Of a DNA stretch of 64,000 nt, positions 25,301-39,890 are shown piece after piece; position 1 is the stretch's first letter, and each line of letters starts with the position of its first letter. This DNA comes from Parus major (lineage: Eukaryota; Chordata; Aves; Passeriformes; Paridae), in contig NC_031799.1 of assembly GCF_001522545.3 (NCBI RefSeq), forward strand, positions 43,320,578 through 43,384,577. The letters are read 5' to 3'. Position numbers and translations under genes: made by a program. Below the pieces are notes generated by a model, which was not told where the DNA came from, did not search any database, and saw nothing but the letters and a program-made list of their open reading frames with translations.

Positions 25301-28300
25301 TCCGCAATGCAGAGTGAAAGCAAGTTAGGTCCTTCTGATATTTTTTATTTTTCTTCTTGTGAGTGCATAATTTATCCCAGGATAAGAGTTTTTTGGCATT
25401 TTAAATTACAAGAATATGTCTGACGTGGGACCACTTGCTAACATCTGGTACAAATGTTGTTTTATTCACAAAAGTATTGAATCAGTGAGTGTACAGGGCT
25501 ATATTTGTAGAAAAGAAGCTATCACAAATAACTTATCACATAGAAAATGTGCACAGGAGTATCTGCCACTGGAGTGAAAATTAATTTCCCTACAGAGGAT
25601 GTTTGGCTGAGTGAGAGCTCAAAACAGGCTAACCCCATGCCTGTGAAGCACCCTGGAGAAAACTGGGCAGACTGGAAGGGGAAAGGACAGTACTAAGGGG
25701 AGGAGACCTGGAAGTGTGCTGGACCCTCATCAGCACTGTTATGGCCAGTCAGCAGAAGCCTCCTGCCTTGGGGCAAATAACTTAGCAAGGATGGCATGTT
25801 TGCCTGGAGAGGCGGGATGATATGGAGATGAAAGAGCTTGCTGCTGCCCCAGAGAGGGGGCATATGAAAGGGAACATGAACAGAATGAATGAAGAGTTTG
25901 AGGAGGGCTGGTCTCCAGTGCTCTTGAGGCATGTTTTCCTGAGGGTGAAGTACACTAGTGAAGTCCAGGGAGGCAAAAACAGTGCAGCTGCCAAGTCCCA
26001 GCTGGAAGATCATGGAGAACTATTTCCTAGATAAAAGCACTCTCAGAGTTTACTTGGAGGTGTCTGCATAGCCTTCCATCATTGCTGCCTGTGTAGAAGC
26101 AGGCTTTGGAATGCAGACTTCTCTGTACCACTGAAATATATCATACTCAGAGGTCATTGTGGTCTGGAGGGGATCTAAGTTCCAGCCTGAGAACAGTGAG
26201 TAGCTTGGTTGCATGGCAAAAACAAGGTTGTGCCTTGACCTCACAGCACATTCCCTCATTTGTGCAGATTACTCCTACAGTCAGTCAGTAGTAATTTTAA
26301 AGCCCCTAAAACAAGAATAGTGATTAGTGGATAGTGACTGGAAGAATTCCTGCAAACTGGTGTCAGTGTGTTTAATTCTCATCCCCACTGGTCAGCTGGG
26401 AGCCTCCGTTGTGGTCCCACGGCAAAATAAGGAGCTGCCTTCTTAGTCTGAAGGCTAATAATTGCTTGCTTTTGAAGTCAATGTTCTTTTACTTCACCTG
26501 GGTCACAATGCATTTATTTGAGTTTTGTCAGGTGGAAGCAGGTGGGTTTAGATGTAAGACAGTCAATGAGAAAAATTAAAAGTAGCCCATTGCCTCTTTT
26601 TCAAGCCTTTGATTAACTATTAGTCTTAACTCCATGTTTTTCAGGATTTGGGCTTGTGTTCTTGTTTGGTTTGTTTTTAAACTAATTGCCATATGCTCTA
26701 AATATTGAAAAGGGATGTTTGTAGTGTAGGACATAATTTTCTTTTCCTGGAAACTTCATGGATAATCTCTGTGAGACCACTATTGTTCCAAATTCAGGAG
26801 AGTCAGCAAAAGAGAATGTCATCTGCCCAGCCATTTTCAAATACTGAAAAATTCATATAGTTTTATTACTGCATCATATCTTGCCCTGTGCATCCTTTCT
26901 GAGAACTATCAGATGGAAAATATATTATTTATGCATTTATTTTATTTCTACAGTGCATGTTTTTATCATCACTTTTTCAGGTTAGCCCTACTGTATGTTA
27001 TCTGAGCAACAAATGAATACTTCTGATTTTGTCCTCTTGGAGGCTACCTCACTCTATCCAGCTGCATTAAACTTGTTTGATGTGAACTTCAGAAAGAGAA
27101 ATGTTTTATGTAGAGGGCCCATGTGAGATCTAGTATATGTTGTGCCAGACACTGTACACAGAGAGAAACCATTGCTTCTGCAAGGATTATGAGGAGGGAA
27201 GGGATGATTCCATGTGATGGGCAGAAATAGAATGGAGGTCTTTCATTTCTAATGTGTTCTCTGACTGCTTCCCTGCACTGGTGCCCCATGGAGTCCAGCT
27301 TGGTATCCAGCTGGACTGCTGAAAACCGCTAGAGGCCTTAGAACAATGAAGAGAAAGTGAAATTCCTGAGGTAACATACATTCCTGTTACACACTCTTCA
27401 AGAGGAAGGGAGAAATATAATTTGATAATCAGCATGATAAATGAATAAAGAGGGTGGTTATGAAGAAGGAAACAAAAGTCACCTAATGTCTCAGTGGAAA
27501 CAGAGTATGTGCAATGAACCAACAATGAAGAAATCAAGCATTTTGAAATCTCAGAGAGGATATAGCTCATTATGGCTTTATTATTTCAGCATATTGTGGT
27601 GCAGCTCCTTAGTGTGTACAGAGGAAGGAAATTCAAGGATGTGGGTTTTTCTTCATGGGCATTTCAAGAGAATTTAAATACTACCATGTTGTCATCTGAC
27701 ATGCTGTACCTGCAGGCTGGACAGAAGCTGCATTCAGAGCTGATAGGGGAAAATCTTTCAGCCTCACTCCTTCCTTGTTTGAGCTCAGGTTCCTATGAAA
27801 AGTGGGGCATACCACAAGATGCACCCCTTGTTTCCAAGTCAAGCAGCCCCATTTCAGGTAGAGAAGTACCTGTGCTTATAAAGGGTGTTGCAGCTGAATG
27901 CTAGCAACAACAGCATGTTGTTGCGCTTGTGAAAGTGTACAATATATAAAACCAAATCCAAATAGTAATACAGAAACAGATTTGACAGTGTGCAGGAGAA
28001 TGCATTCCTGTTCCAACGGCACCCAGTGTGATTAAATTGCATCCATTTTAAACATTCATACAGCAGGGATCCTGATTCCACCCTTCAGCTTTGGGGGAAG
28101 AGATTTTCAGAGGACTCATCACCTCCACAGTTTCATTGAGAAAGAGGTGCTGACAGAATGGGAACTGTCTTACAATTCATGAAGAAACTATTTCTGCTTC
28201 CCCTTTGCTAGCAGTGCTTCTGCAGGCTTAAACGAGCAGCACTACCAACACACTTTCACTTCAAAAGTACAGGAAAATGGGTGAAGTAAGAGCTTTTAAG

Positions 28301-31005
28301 TAATCTTCTGTCTGCTCCAAACTCTCACATTTGCTTTCCAACATTGCTTTCTTTATGGCTATGGGAATATTTACTAGACTTCCTTATGTAAAATTCAATC
28401 ATAGCTGTCACTACTGACACAAGCTCAGGAGTTTCCCAAATTTATTCTTTAACGTTTAATATCGGCACACATGTGGAAAAAAAATAAAAATTAAAAATCA
28501 CATTTCATTATGATGTTGATGATCTACAGTGATGTTTGGCATTATATTTTTGTTGTTGTTGTTGCATAATGTTTAAAAGGTTTTTTTCTTTTTCTATTTT
28601 TAGTACAATGGGTATTGGTAGATCAAATAATAGACTGATTACTCTGCAGAGATATCCAGAGCAAGGAAAATATTTAGCAACAATAAGAACTACAGCAAGC
28701 ATTTCTTTATAGGCAGAAGAAGAAACACTGAGCATTGAGCTGATACTAATCTGATGGCAACCGATATCAACCAGTACCTAGTCATGACAACAATATAGCA
28801 AGAGTTCTATGGGGTGTCCTCTGATCTTATGATGAATGAACTCACTGCAGGTCTTGCCACAACAGTTGTGGGTTCTTGCTGTTTCACCCATTATCTCTGG
28901 AAAAGTCCTCAGCTCTTCTGAGATACATGGTTGGGGAGAACTTCTTACCAGACATAAGGGAACAAGTGGAAACATTGTCAGACCCATTTTCAGTAGTCCA
29001 TGTGTTGGTCCTACCTTTCCCAGATCAGTGAAACACCAAAGAACAATAATGACTTTGCTTAAGGTCCTGCTTTGTTCCCATAAGCATAGAAAACACTTGA
29101 TACAAGGAAAGTTATTCATATAGGTTTTTCTGTACAGTTTTATCTTTTGCCATACTGTCCAAAAACCAGATACAGAGTGATTGTGTGCCTGTTAGTCATC
29201 TTCTGATTTATGGTCTTTTCCAACAAGTGGTGCCACACTTGCTGATGCAGGCAAGGAGACAGGCTACTTGGGAATGTGACATAGACTACAGCTCATAGAG
29301 GGCCAGCTTGAGGAGAATGCAACTGGAAAAAAAATAAATTATTTAACTGAGTAGAGAGAGAGTGGATCTGTAGCCAATCCCATCTGACATGAGTCAGATG
29401 CCAAAACTCTGGCCTTGTCAGATCTGCTCCAGTGCTATTACAAAGGGCACAGGCCAATTAAATGTAGCTCATGTCCTGGTGGTGGAATAATTATGAAAGC
29501 ATAAAGCACCGTGCAAGTAGTACATTCCTTTCAGGAGGAAACACAAAGCCCTGCCCTGCTGTGCATGTGAACTCAGTTTTGTTTCTGTTGGTTGACTGCA
29601 TGCCAGCATGGTGCCAGCAGTGCCAGGCCAGGGACTGCACCCAGGTGATACCTGGCACTTCTTACCAGAACTGGTATCTAGCAAAAACACATGCTGATAA
29701 TTCCCTGAAGCTACAACAGAATGCTCCTGTCAGACCAAGCTGCATACAGGATCAGGCACAACTGACCTTGGATGAAAAGCTAGGTGTAGAAATTCCTATG
29801 ATGCTGCTGTCTTAAAGCTGCGCTAAAGTGGAGTAGCTTTTAAAAAGCAACGTTTCAATGACACAGAAATGGAGAAAGTGGGAAAGCAGGTACATTGGTG
29901 ATGTGGTGGATAGCCTGTGCTCCTTGTACCCAACCCTTGTCTGGTACATAGGGTAGGTAACAGCATGGGAATCTGTTTTGGGGCAGGTTTGGCAAACCCT
30001 GAAGCAGCATCTACTGCAACTTCCTTGTGCTTCTAAGGCCTGAGGGAAGGCAAGGCATTTTGTGTTGTTCTCAATAATGTCATTTTCTTCCAGGCACCTT
30101 GTTCTACCAGCTGCCAAAGCATCATTACAACATTTCCAGAGGTGTGAATAATTGGTGAAGAAGAGGCACTTCTTGCAGTGAATGGGACTAGAGTTGAAGA
30201 AAGCAGTAGCTAACAAGCTGTTGCAGATAACTGAGCACTAGAAACCTTTCTTTCTACCAATTTTTCAAAATGTTGCCTTATTTTATTGCTCCCTGTTATT
30301 CCTGTTTAATCTCTGGAGCGTGAGATGCAGCATTAGGTGTGCTGAAAGGAGTAATTCCTGTGAGTAAAAAAAAAAAGAGGAGTGAAACTTTTGTGGCATC
30401 TTCCTTAGCAAAAGGGTGAGGAGCTCATGCTCATTTCTCTGTGTTCCAGGAACCATCCAGATGCCAGTGGTGAAGATGGAAAGTGCATTGAAGTGTATTG
30501 TGCTGAAGTCAAGGCTCTCTTAGCTAGAGACTCTCAGCTTCACATTTTCCCCTCCCTTTTCTTGCTTTTTGCCAATTACTTGTCTTACAGCAGCTGAGTC
30601 ATGGAGTACCTTGAGGCAAAATGCCGCGGTCATAGGGTCTGGTGTGAATGAATTGAAGTTCTAGAATAGGCTCCAGATGTCTAAAGACAGCTATCTTCTC
30701 TTAATTTGTTCTTCATTTGTACATGTGTGTTTTTAATCTAAGATAAACTGGGAAAGACAAAGGATAGGGGTAGTTATCTCTGGAGTTTAGCCTTGTCTCA
30801 TGCATCGTCTCTCCTTGTGAAGTCTGTGACACCTGTACTGGTCAGGAAACAAAAGAGCTCCCAGGAGCAAATCATGTCATCTTTGTCAGATCCTTCTTGC
30901 CTTCAGATGTCCTTGAACTAATTATATGGCCTGGAGTAGACTTGTAGGCCTGGGGCTGTTAGGAAAATGTCCAACACATGGTGGGAATGAGCACTGTTAT
31001 AATGT
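22392..31005. other. Non-coding sequence, no gene recognised
   Basis: Contains scattered open frames of up to 134 codons (for example minus 29812-30216 and minus 27187-27570, plus 29471-29815), none with domain, repeat or family resemblance. The stretch 26440-26640 is AT-rich with homeobox-type cores and could be conserved regulatory DNA. Short A- or T-tracts only; no transposon identified. Confidence 0.5.
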
Positions 31006-31028
31006 GTTTGTGTTTGTGTGTGTGTGTG
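31006..31028 (+). repeat. (TG)n/(TGTT)n microsatellite
   Basis: Short imperfect TG-rich tract (TGTTTGTGTTTGTGTGTGTG...). Confidence 0.8.
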
Positions 31029-34000
31029 TCTACATACTGATATACGTATAAAACTTTAACCTGACCTCTTGGGTATTCTGTTAGGTTAGTAATGCCTTAG
31101 TAATGTACAGTGGTCCCATCACCCTTTCTTGTAAGCTACTTCTGTTGCTTGATTTTTACATTTTAATAAGAGTATTGTAGAAGTGATGGAAGCAATTTTT
31201 GAGAATCTTTCTTATGGAGGATCTGTATCTGCATGTATCTGTAAATACAGGCATGCATATGACTTTATGCTTTATTCTTCATAATTAGTTGCCCTGGAAT
31301 CCTCCAAGATACTGGCTTTGTAGTGCTTTTTTTCCTCACATCTTTTTATTTAGAGGAGGGAATTAAGTAGGCTGTAGAACATCCCTCCTGGGTGTCTCAT
31401 CTGTGCGTTTTGTCCATGTATATGTGCCCAGGTCTGTATTTTTTTGCTTCTTTGCACTGTGTAAAAGCCATTTGACCTCTCCATACCACTGCATTTATAG
31501 CTGTCTTATAGAAACTGAATGCACTAACTCCTTACTTCGTTGACGGTGACTGACTTACTTAGCTCCATTTGCAACAGTGGACTTTGATGCCAAATATAGC
31601 TATTTCAAGCTTTTATAGTATTGGCAAAATACTGACTTAGAGAAAAAAAGAGAAGCTAGTTTTGAATGGCTCAGGGATGATTTAAGTATATCGTTCACAT
31701 GGAGAAAAAATGACAGATTGCATCTTTATCCTTTCTGCCTATGGGGATTAGCCACAAGCTGAAGGTGGTAGAGGGGCAACAGATTAGGAAATAACCATGC
31801 TTAGTGATGTAAAATCTGCTGTTTGCAAGGAGCAGCCTGCAAGCCCCAACTGCTTCTCAGGGACTGCCCAGTAGTGCATGATGGGAATGAAACCCATGCA
31901 TGTTTCATCTTGAGAAAATTTCTTCCCTTCTACTTCTTGGCAGCATCTTAAATGTGTTCTATAATGAGTTCTTTAAAGTAATGCAGTTGTTAACTGTGCA
32001 GAAATTTCAGTGCACTGACCCCAGTGAATTATCAGAGGTAGGTGTAATTATTTGTAAAGTAATTCAGGCCCGGATTATGAAATATTTGCTCATGTCATTC
32101 TTTTGAAAAGAGAGGGCGTGCAGTTAGAATGGTATTGACCTTTTCTAGGCAGCTCTTAGATGTGCCAAGTAGGCGGAGGAAATGTGGAGGTGCTGATGTT
32201 GCCAACACGAACGTGGAAGGGTAATGCCACTGAAGCTGAGGATTTCGGGAGAGAGAGGCACCCACGCACTGCAGAGCAGAGTAGTGAGTAGTTGGCAGGA
32301 GGCAGAAATCATGTCCATTTTGTTTCTTTGCTTGTGGAAGTGAGTGACACTCCTGTGAAATGAAAGACAAGCAGCTGGTCTCTGTTTTCTAGCTCACTAA
32401 ATGTGTAATGCAGGGGTGAAAGCCTATGGGAAAAGTATGCATACTCACCAAAAGAGGGTGTAGGAGCTTACCCAGAAAAACAGGCAGGGCAATGGCAGCT
32501 GTGAAACTGGTTGAGCCCTCATGGCAGAAGGCTGAGCACTGGTCTGTCTTGGAGGCTGTGCTATAGGACGTGTTTCTTTGGCTCTGCATCAAATGCTGCC
32601 TCTTCAAGCATTAAGGTAAAGGGAGAATGGATCCTCATCACACCACTCCATCAAATCTCATCAGTTTGCTGAATTTTGGCAGCAGTTTAGTCTTCCTTTT
32701 TTTCCCTTTTTGGCATTGGAAGTAGTGTAGAGAATGTGCTCTGCCACTCAGTTGAGTGGTTTGGTGTAGCTGGTGGCAGAGCAGGAGTTCTGCTGTTGCT
32801 TGGCCATGGTATGTAAAATATACACAGATAGGGTAAGTTGAAAATTTGAAAAGTCATTTATCTTTTTATCCAGAGGTCACTTTTAACTCATTTGAAAGCC
32901 TTATAATGGTGGGCCTGCCTTCCCATGGTGCCCCCAGGAAACCATTGCATTGCCTGACCTTTCTGCAGCTTAAGTCCACAAGAGTGCTCCATTCCTCTTC
33001 ACAAGGTCTTAGAAACTGCAGTGTCTTTTCATGCCTTTTCCCTTCTAAGGAATGTCATTTCGCTTACAATTCAGTCTTATTTCTATTTCTGACCTCAAGT
33101 AATTTTTATTATTTGTCTGGTTGGTCCACCAGCTCTTCCAAACATGGACTCCAAGATGGTTGCTCAAGTCTACAAACAGTGAAGACCAGTTGGTGCTGGA
33201 CTCTGAGAGTGCAATGTCACCAAACAACTGTCAAATAACTTTGTAGCACATTGTTTATAAAAGCCATAAAATCAGCTAATATCTTTATCTGAAAACAAAT
33301 TTTAATGTATTATCCACCATTTGGAAACAAATTGTAATCTATTCCCCATTCTTATATATATACTAATGAAGCAATTTCTTCATTCAACTGCCATAATCTG
33401 AGACTTCTCCCTGACTGCTTTTTCAGAATACTCTATGCAACCTCAAAGCATATTGATTTTGAAGTGTTATTACACACCATAACATACTGTGTTGCACACT
33501 TAACTGGGCATCAACTTCAAGAACTTAAATAACATTGAATAGAATTGCACTGGGAAACTTGGCATGATCTGTGGAAAAACTGCCTACCCATTTGTCACGG
33601 ATTTTTACTTTTGTATTTTGGTTTAATTTTTTATGTTTTGTTTGCTTTGTTTTTTGGGAGGAGACTGGTAGGGGCTTTTTGTCTTTTTTTTTTCTTTAGC
33701 ATAGAAAATCTGCTGCAGCTCTCAGTGCTGCAGTATTTTTTGCGTTTTTCTTTTCCCCAAGGGTAAGCTCAGGAAGCATGGGCCTGCAGCTATGCTTTTG
33801 GTTTCCTAGTTTGCTTGGTGAAAGGAGAGAGGATGGAGAAATTAAGACTAAAATAGGCTTTGACTTTAAAACATTTTATTTCCATGCAATTAACAAATAG
33901 TTGATTCTTTATTCAGACTTGTATTAGTCTGGTTAACTCACCTTTGATTTCGATATGTAGTGAACAGCAAAGCTGGTGCAGAATAGCTGTGCTAGAAGAA

Positions 34001-34341
34001 GTTCCCAAATGGACAAGTCCTGGAGTGTATCATCCATCCCATCTTTGGAAGGCTATTTTCACTGACAGCTCTGTTCTGTAAAATCCCACTCTGTCTCCTG
34101 GTTTGGCCAGCACTGTTTTCAGGCCCACTTAGAAGTTTGTGTGTTCTAATATAAAAGGAGCAATTCCCTCTGTATTTCCATTTTGCAACCTTCCAGCACT
34201 TAGAGTTTGTGACAGGAAATCACTGAACTGTTTGTCTGATTTGGTGATGGGTTTTCCAAATATCAATAACAGCTCTAAAGAAATAGAAAAGCCGCCAGGT
34301 TTTAGGCTGGGTCCTTTTGTGTTTACCTCTTGGTCTGTGTA
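31029..34341. other. Non-coding sequence with one imperfect tandem repeat
   Basis: No gene or transposon recognised. Around 33288-33350 two ~31-bp imperfect direct copies occur (GAAAACAAATTTTAATGTAT and GGAAACAAATTGTAATCTAT as their first halves). T-rich open frames around 33545-33766 reflect composition only. Confidence 0.5.
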
Positions 34342-34386
34342 CTTTTAAGAGTTTCTGTTTAAGAGTTTCCTGTTAAGAGTGTCTCC
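34342..34386 (+). repeat. Three imperfect ~15-bp tandem copies
   Basis: TTTTAAGAGTTTCTG, TTTAAGAGTTTCCTG and TTAAGAGTGTCTCC follow one another. A local slippage-type duplication. Confidence 0.8.
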
Positions 34387-34433
34387 ACAGCAGCAAAAGC
34401 TAGATATTTACTGTTATGTTTTTTAAACATTTA

Positions 34434-34472
34434 TTAAAAAAAAAGAAAAAAAGAAAAAAAGAAAAAAAAAAG
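34434..34472 (+). repeat. A-rich (A5-9 G)n low-complexity tract
   Basis: A-runs separated by single G residues, followed by further AT-rich sequence to about 34560. Confidence 0.85.
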
Positions 34473-35850
34473 ACTGCAGGAAATGCAACAATATATATTA
34501 AAAAAATTAAAAAATTTAAAATTAATTTACATTTAAAAATAAAACAAAACAACAACAAAGAAACACAGTCATATAGATCCAAATAAAATCATGTGAGTAG
34601 CCGATGTTGACCTCTATATGATTGCAGACATTTGAGTTTCCCAACAAGTTGGTAAACTCAACAAAATCCTGTTTGCTTTCAACAGTTGATCACCATCAAT
34701 AGCAGTCAACAGCAGAACCAAATGCAATTTTTTAACATAAGTATATCTTTCTTACAAATAATGAGATTTTCAACCTTTTGAACTGCTTCTGCAAATTCAG
34801 GTAGCTGATGTCAGCAACTATACTGTATTGCATATTCTCCTTGTTAAAAATGGTTAATGCTTGTCAGTTATCTGTGTTTTGCAGACCCATAGCTGTGCAG
34901 CTTTTATAGACAAACATTTGCTGTTTATCATGCAGTTGTTGTAACAGCAGTTATTTCCAGATGATAATTACCTTTAAGAACATAAATTCTTGTCAGCATC
35001 AAAGAAAAAATTGCAATTTCTCATGCAGTCTAATTTTAGCAGTATTTCCAAAAGGTCAGATGCTGGCTATTTATAAATAATCTGAGCCAGTAATTATTGG
35101 GCCAGCTTTAGGTAGTTTTGCAAGGCTTATTTCAGGTTTTTTTTTCCATGGCTAAAATGATATTGGCTGAAGATTAATCTTGCTTCTCACAGAGGAACTC
35201 TGCCCAAGGATCACAGTTCTGCCAGCATTTGAGATATAATCATAAAATCATAAGTGTTGCAATTTTAGGTTGATTTCTTTGGCAGCCAGTGGTTTTCAGA
35301 CTGCCACAGGCAACTCAGTAGTTTTGGATCATCCCTAAATTGACTGTATTGTTTGTGTCTATTTTGAAGATCATTGAGCTCTCAGCTGGCTTCATCGCAC
35401 AGATGCCTCTGAATGTTTGGAAAAACCCACTCAGAATATGCTGGCTTTTGTTAGAGTTGCCTGAATACACATCTATATTCGAAAGCTAATTTGGCCTGCA
35501 ACAGGTTGTGAATTAAAAACAGATTAGCTATTTTCAATTAACAGCTTAAATTGGCAGCATTGACTCCATGTACATAGTGTAATGGAAGGCAAACTGATTC
35601 TTTTGTTCACACAGAATAATGCCCAATAGGCAATTGCCCAGTGTGTGCCCGCATGGAATTTATTGATCCAGAAACTTTTACCTAGAAACTACAGGACTAA
35701 GTATGTAGGAGAATTTAGGCTGGTGCATTTTATTGAAAGTGAGATGAAAATGACATGAATTTGAGACTTGTCATTGGGACTCTGGGCAGCTACAGAGGAG
35801 CATGAATGTTTTTAGCTGGAGATTTGCTTCATACTTAATGGGACTACAGA
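34473..35850. promoter_or_regulatory. Conserved-looking AT-rich non-coding block with homeobox/MEF2 motifs
   Basis: This block lacks repeats and is dense in TAATTA, ATTAAC, TTAATTG and CAGCAG-type cores. It includes CTATTTATAA at 35067-35076, a full match to the MEF2 consensus YTAWWWWTAR, followed by CAGTAATTATTGGGCC. Such texture is typical of vertebrate conserved intronic elements, but conservation cannot be measured from one sequence. Confidence 0.3.
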
Positions 35851-38800
35851 CAACTGTTTATGTTAAAAAAAGAATTGTTGTTTAAATGGTTATAGTTAGT
35901 TGTATATAATTTTGCATAAAATCACATGGAAATGGCTTTACGTGTGTAAAATGTGTAAAAGGTTGTGGTATCATGCTTGTTAAGTTAGTCTGTATATATG
36001 TAGTTTATGCTGCAGAAAAAAACATATAACTAGACTCTTTATGGAGAAAACTACAGTTAATCAGTAAATCATAGGCTTTGAGATCTCCTAACATTTCAGG
36101 TCATCCTTATCTGAATGCTTGTACGCTGAGGCTGGATGGTGCTGTCGAAGTAAAGGTGTAATAGATACCCTGAGCATGAGTTTGTACTATTCTGCCTCCC
36201 CTTGAGGTACCCCATATTTTAGGGAGATGGAGTAGAAGATGAACTGATAAAAGTGCAGTGTTTTCACAACCTTTACCATTACAGTGGCTCAGTAGTGACT
36301 GGGAGCCTAACATAGCTGTGCAACTGGAATAATGTTGCATAGGTGCAGTGTGAGACACCCTCTTCCCAAGGGTCAGACACCCTAGGAGTGATGTATGACA
36401 CCCCATGCCCAGGTGCTTATGGTTGGGGAACTCTGAAAACACAAAATTAAACAAAAAATAAAGCAAAGAACAGAGGAAAAATCCTGGAAAATAAAATAGC
36501 AACATTTCTTAAATGCTTAAGAACTTAAAAAACTGCTGAAATGCCTAAAAGTAGAAGAGTGAGATACCATTACGCTTGTTTGGCACAAATGAGAAATGTG
36601 TCAGAGAAGGGCACGTACCTATTAGAGTGGGGAGCTGAAACATTTCCTTTCTTCCTTCTTTTTTTTCAGTAATTATCCCTTTGCCCTCAGTCGGACTGTA
36701 TTGAATTTTTGTCAAGAACAATGTTCTGCAGTTAGTGAGATGAAACAGTGTTTACACTTTGGACAAAATGAATGATGTCCTAGGAAATGAAGTACATTTC
36801 TTTGCAATAAAATTCTCATTGATGAAAGGAACTTTTAGATCAAAGAGGCACCCTATATTGAGCCTAAACAACTCCTGTTATGGCCTCTACTGCAAGATGT
36901 TTTTCAGTACCATGTCACTGAGTGAGATAAAACAAGAACAGCTTTATGGTCCCTTTTGGTATTTAGAGTTTTGTATGCCTGCTGTCAGCAGATATGCCAG
37001 TTAAAATTGCAGTATTTCTGGCTGCCATTTCTTGCTTTCATGTAATTATGACTTTGCAATATATGTGTTTTTACACTCTTTTGTCATTGCTGCAGAACAA
37101 TTTTTTTATTTGCAAAGAATTGTGCTCAGGGTTGCTAGGTGTCTTAGATTCATTGAAATTTTACCCATTAATTCTCATGCCTTGGTAAAATATGGATCAA
37201 AACAGGTTCAATTTAAAGGCAAACAAGGAAATAGTTAATGTAATTCTTCTGATTATTCTGGTACTTTGGCTTGTCCATTGAAAAACTGAAGATGATTATT
37301 TAATTAAATGTGGCTTGGAGAGTTAATACATGTCTTCAGTAGGGAATTAGATGCTAGGTATTGTTTATTTCTCAGAGAATTTCTTCTACTATAATAGGAT
37401 GTCTTCAAAGTTAGCTTTAACAGGTGATAATTGAGGTATAAATTATTTAGATCTATTAGGTATTAAATTAAGAATTGTCAATAGTTACAATATGTATAAA
37501 TTTCCAAGCAGTCCTGCCAAAAGTCCAATATTTTTCATTTACTTCACATCATTTTATTTGGAAAAAAACAGTCTGCAAAACCAATTAATTCAATCAGATC
37601 AATGACAGTGATTATTTTTGGCTACGTAGTAGCATAGCACATAACTTTTGTGAAGTCAGAGGCTAGGACAGTAGGAGATGGCACTTTAAACAAAAGTCTT
37701 TCAATTATAGAGATGCAACTTCTCTTGCTCTTGCTCAGTGCCCAAGCTCAGCCATTGGTCAATTTACTTGTGTTACTTGTTTTCAAATTTGTTTTCATTC
37801 CTCTTATATCTTTCTCCAAAGACAATAATTCTATAAATATAATGTATTTAATATATGTACACACACACACATTTTATATATATATGTAATATAAAAGATA
37901 AAAAAAATTCAGCTCCTTGAAAATTTCTCCTTCCCACTTGATCAGGTGGCCTTAGTACTAGAAAAGGATGTCAAAGCCACATGTTCATCCTGTATTCACA
38001 ACTTTTCCAGGTCATTTTGTCCTTACAGTCATACCTTAACTCATAAGAGTTACTACACTTCAAGTCAATGTAGTTGCACACTGGATAACAGAATGTTGAG
38101 AGGAGAAGCACTTACAGTTATTTTGTCATATACTAAGTTATAATTTTTACTTTAGTTCAAATGTTTCCTTCTAAGGCCTGATTTTCTCAAACTCTGTAGA
38201 TCATCAAGTGTTTGTAGTTTCCAGTATGGACACAATTAAAAAGTACTAAATTAACTAATTAAATTTGTAGTTGAAGGTTGGTTTTTCTTGCTATAGGAGA
38301 TACTTCTTGTTGTAGTAATGATGCTGGTATTGATTCCTTCACAAGGGAGACCTTCCCTCTGCCCTTGTGAAACCTTCCAGGAACTGATGAGTGTGACACC
38401 TGGACAAGTACAGCCCAGTCCCACAGGCTTATCACCTGTGAATAAGAGCAGAGTCTGCATTTTGAATGAGGCATTCCTCCTCCAGTCTTTGCAAAGGAGG
38501 ATAGAAACAGAATTTCTGGAAAGATGCATGTAACTTTCCATGAGTGTTAACTTTTCATGAGTGTGTTCAATCCCATTTTCTGCAAGTTTAAAGTTATTTC
38601 TGAGAAGTTCAAACACATTGGACTGTGGTGTGCAGAAAAACTTCACCTGTGGTGCATGGGAACAAGACATTTGTATATGAAATCTTCAGTTTGCAGCTAT
38701 CTTCTAGATTTCAACTAATTGATTACTAGTTATACCTTTAGGCTGCATGTAAAATCAAGTGGGTCCACAATGGCTTTGCAGGTGTACAAATGATGATTGA

Positions 38801-39214
38801 TCAGATTTAAGCTTTGACAATCTTACACTCTCCTCAGTGCTAGGGTCAGTGGAATTGTGATTTACCTTTTAAAACTTTATTTGTTTAAAAAACAACCAGA
38901 AAGAGCCCTTGCCAGCCAAAGCCCATGTAAAATAAGGGCAACAACATGGACTTTATCTTTTGATTTGTACTTTTGAGAGGATAAAAAGGATAAAAGTGAC
39001 TAATGACTTGCAAAATGAAGGAATCCTGTTAGTATATTTCTGATAAAATATTTATTAAAATATTTATTACTTTTACCAATCTTTCCTTCTCCAATATCTT
39101 CAAGAGGGGCTTTTCTCTTTATGTTTTTCAGGCAGAGATACACCAGTTTCCGATTCTTTTAGGAAGACACACACATAGAAAATTAGTTTTTGCATTAATT
39201 GACATTTGGTGTGG
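35851..39214. other. Non-coding sequence with minor repeats
   Basis: No gene or transposon recognised. Minor items are an (AC)n/(AT)n patch at 37857-37887, a 17-bp near-tandem pair at about 38530-38563 (AACTTTCCATGAGTGT / AACTTTTCATGAGTGT), and a doubled AAAATATTTATTA at 39045-39068. Confidence 0.5.
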
Positions 39215-39769
39215 AGGGAAGAAACTGCCCACAGAAATTATTTTTTCTGAGAGAAGCTGCTAAGAACTTCCTCTACGCCTAGCAAAAACCAATAGCTGGC
39301 TAGCTCTGAGAATTGATGTCTTGGTTCGAAAGACAGGTGTCTGCTAGGGAAGGCAGAAGCTGCTCTTGGAATGAAAAATGTAGACTTCCTCCCTCTGAAT
39401 TTTTATAATTTTGAAATCAAGGGGCTCTCAGACAGACATCTGGGGATAGGAATAACAGTTCTTTACTAGTATGTATAACAAGGCACACAGACAACAATAA
39501 CTACAGCATTAACAACAAAACAGAAGCAGGGATCCCATGACAGCCTTCTCAGCCGAGATGGGAAGGGATGGAGGAGAGGCTTTGCTTCACAAACGCCCTG
39601 TGGGCAGCCAATGCTGGTGCCTCTGCAGGACTCTGAGGAACACCCAGCTGGAACAGCAGGGATGAGCAGAGATCCCAGGCTGGTAGACAAGATGCATCAG
39701 AAGTTCCAAGTCTGGCTGGCACTGCAGGATCTCCCAGCAGGACAGACGGTGTGGGGACCACAGATGATG

Positions 39770-39834
39770 AGACAGAGACAGACAGACAGACATACAGACA
39801 GACAGACATACAGACATACAGACATACAGACATA
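39770..39834 (+). repeat. (CAGACATA)/(GACA)n tetra-octanucleotide array
   Basis: Alternating CAGA and CATA units (GACAGACAGACATACAGACA...), leading directly into the GAA tract. It lies inside the minus-strand LTR. Confidence 0.9.
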
Positions 39835-39890
39835 AGGAAGAAGAAGAAGAAGAAGAAGAAGAAGAAGAAGAAGAAGAAGAAGAACAAGAA
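39835..39890 (+). repeat. (GAA)n triplet array ending at assembly gap
   Basis: About 17 uninterrupted GAA/AAG triplets, then AACAAGAA, then N. All-purine tract on the plus strand. Confidence 0.95.
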
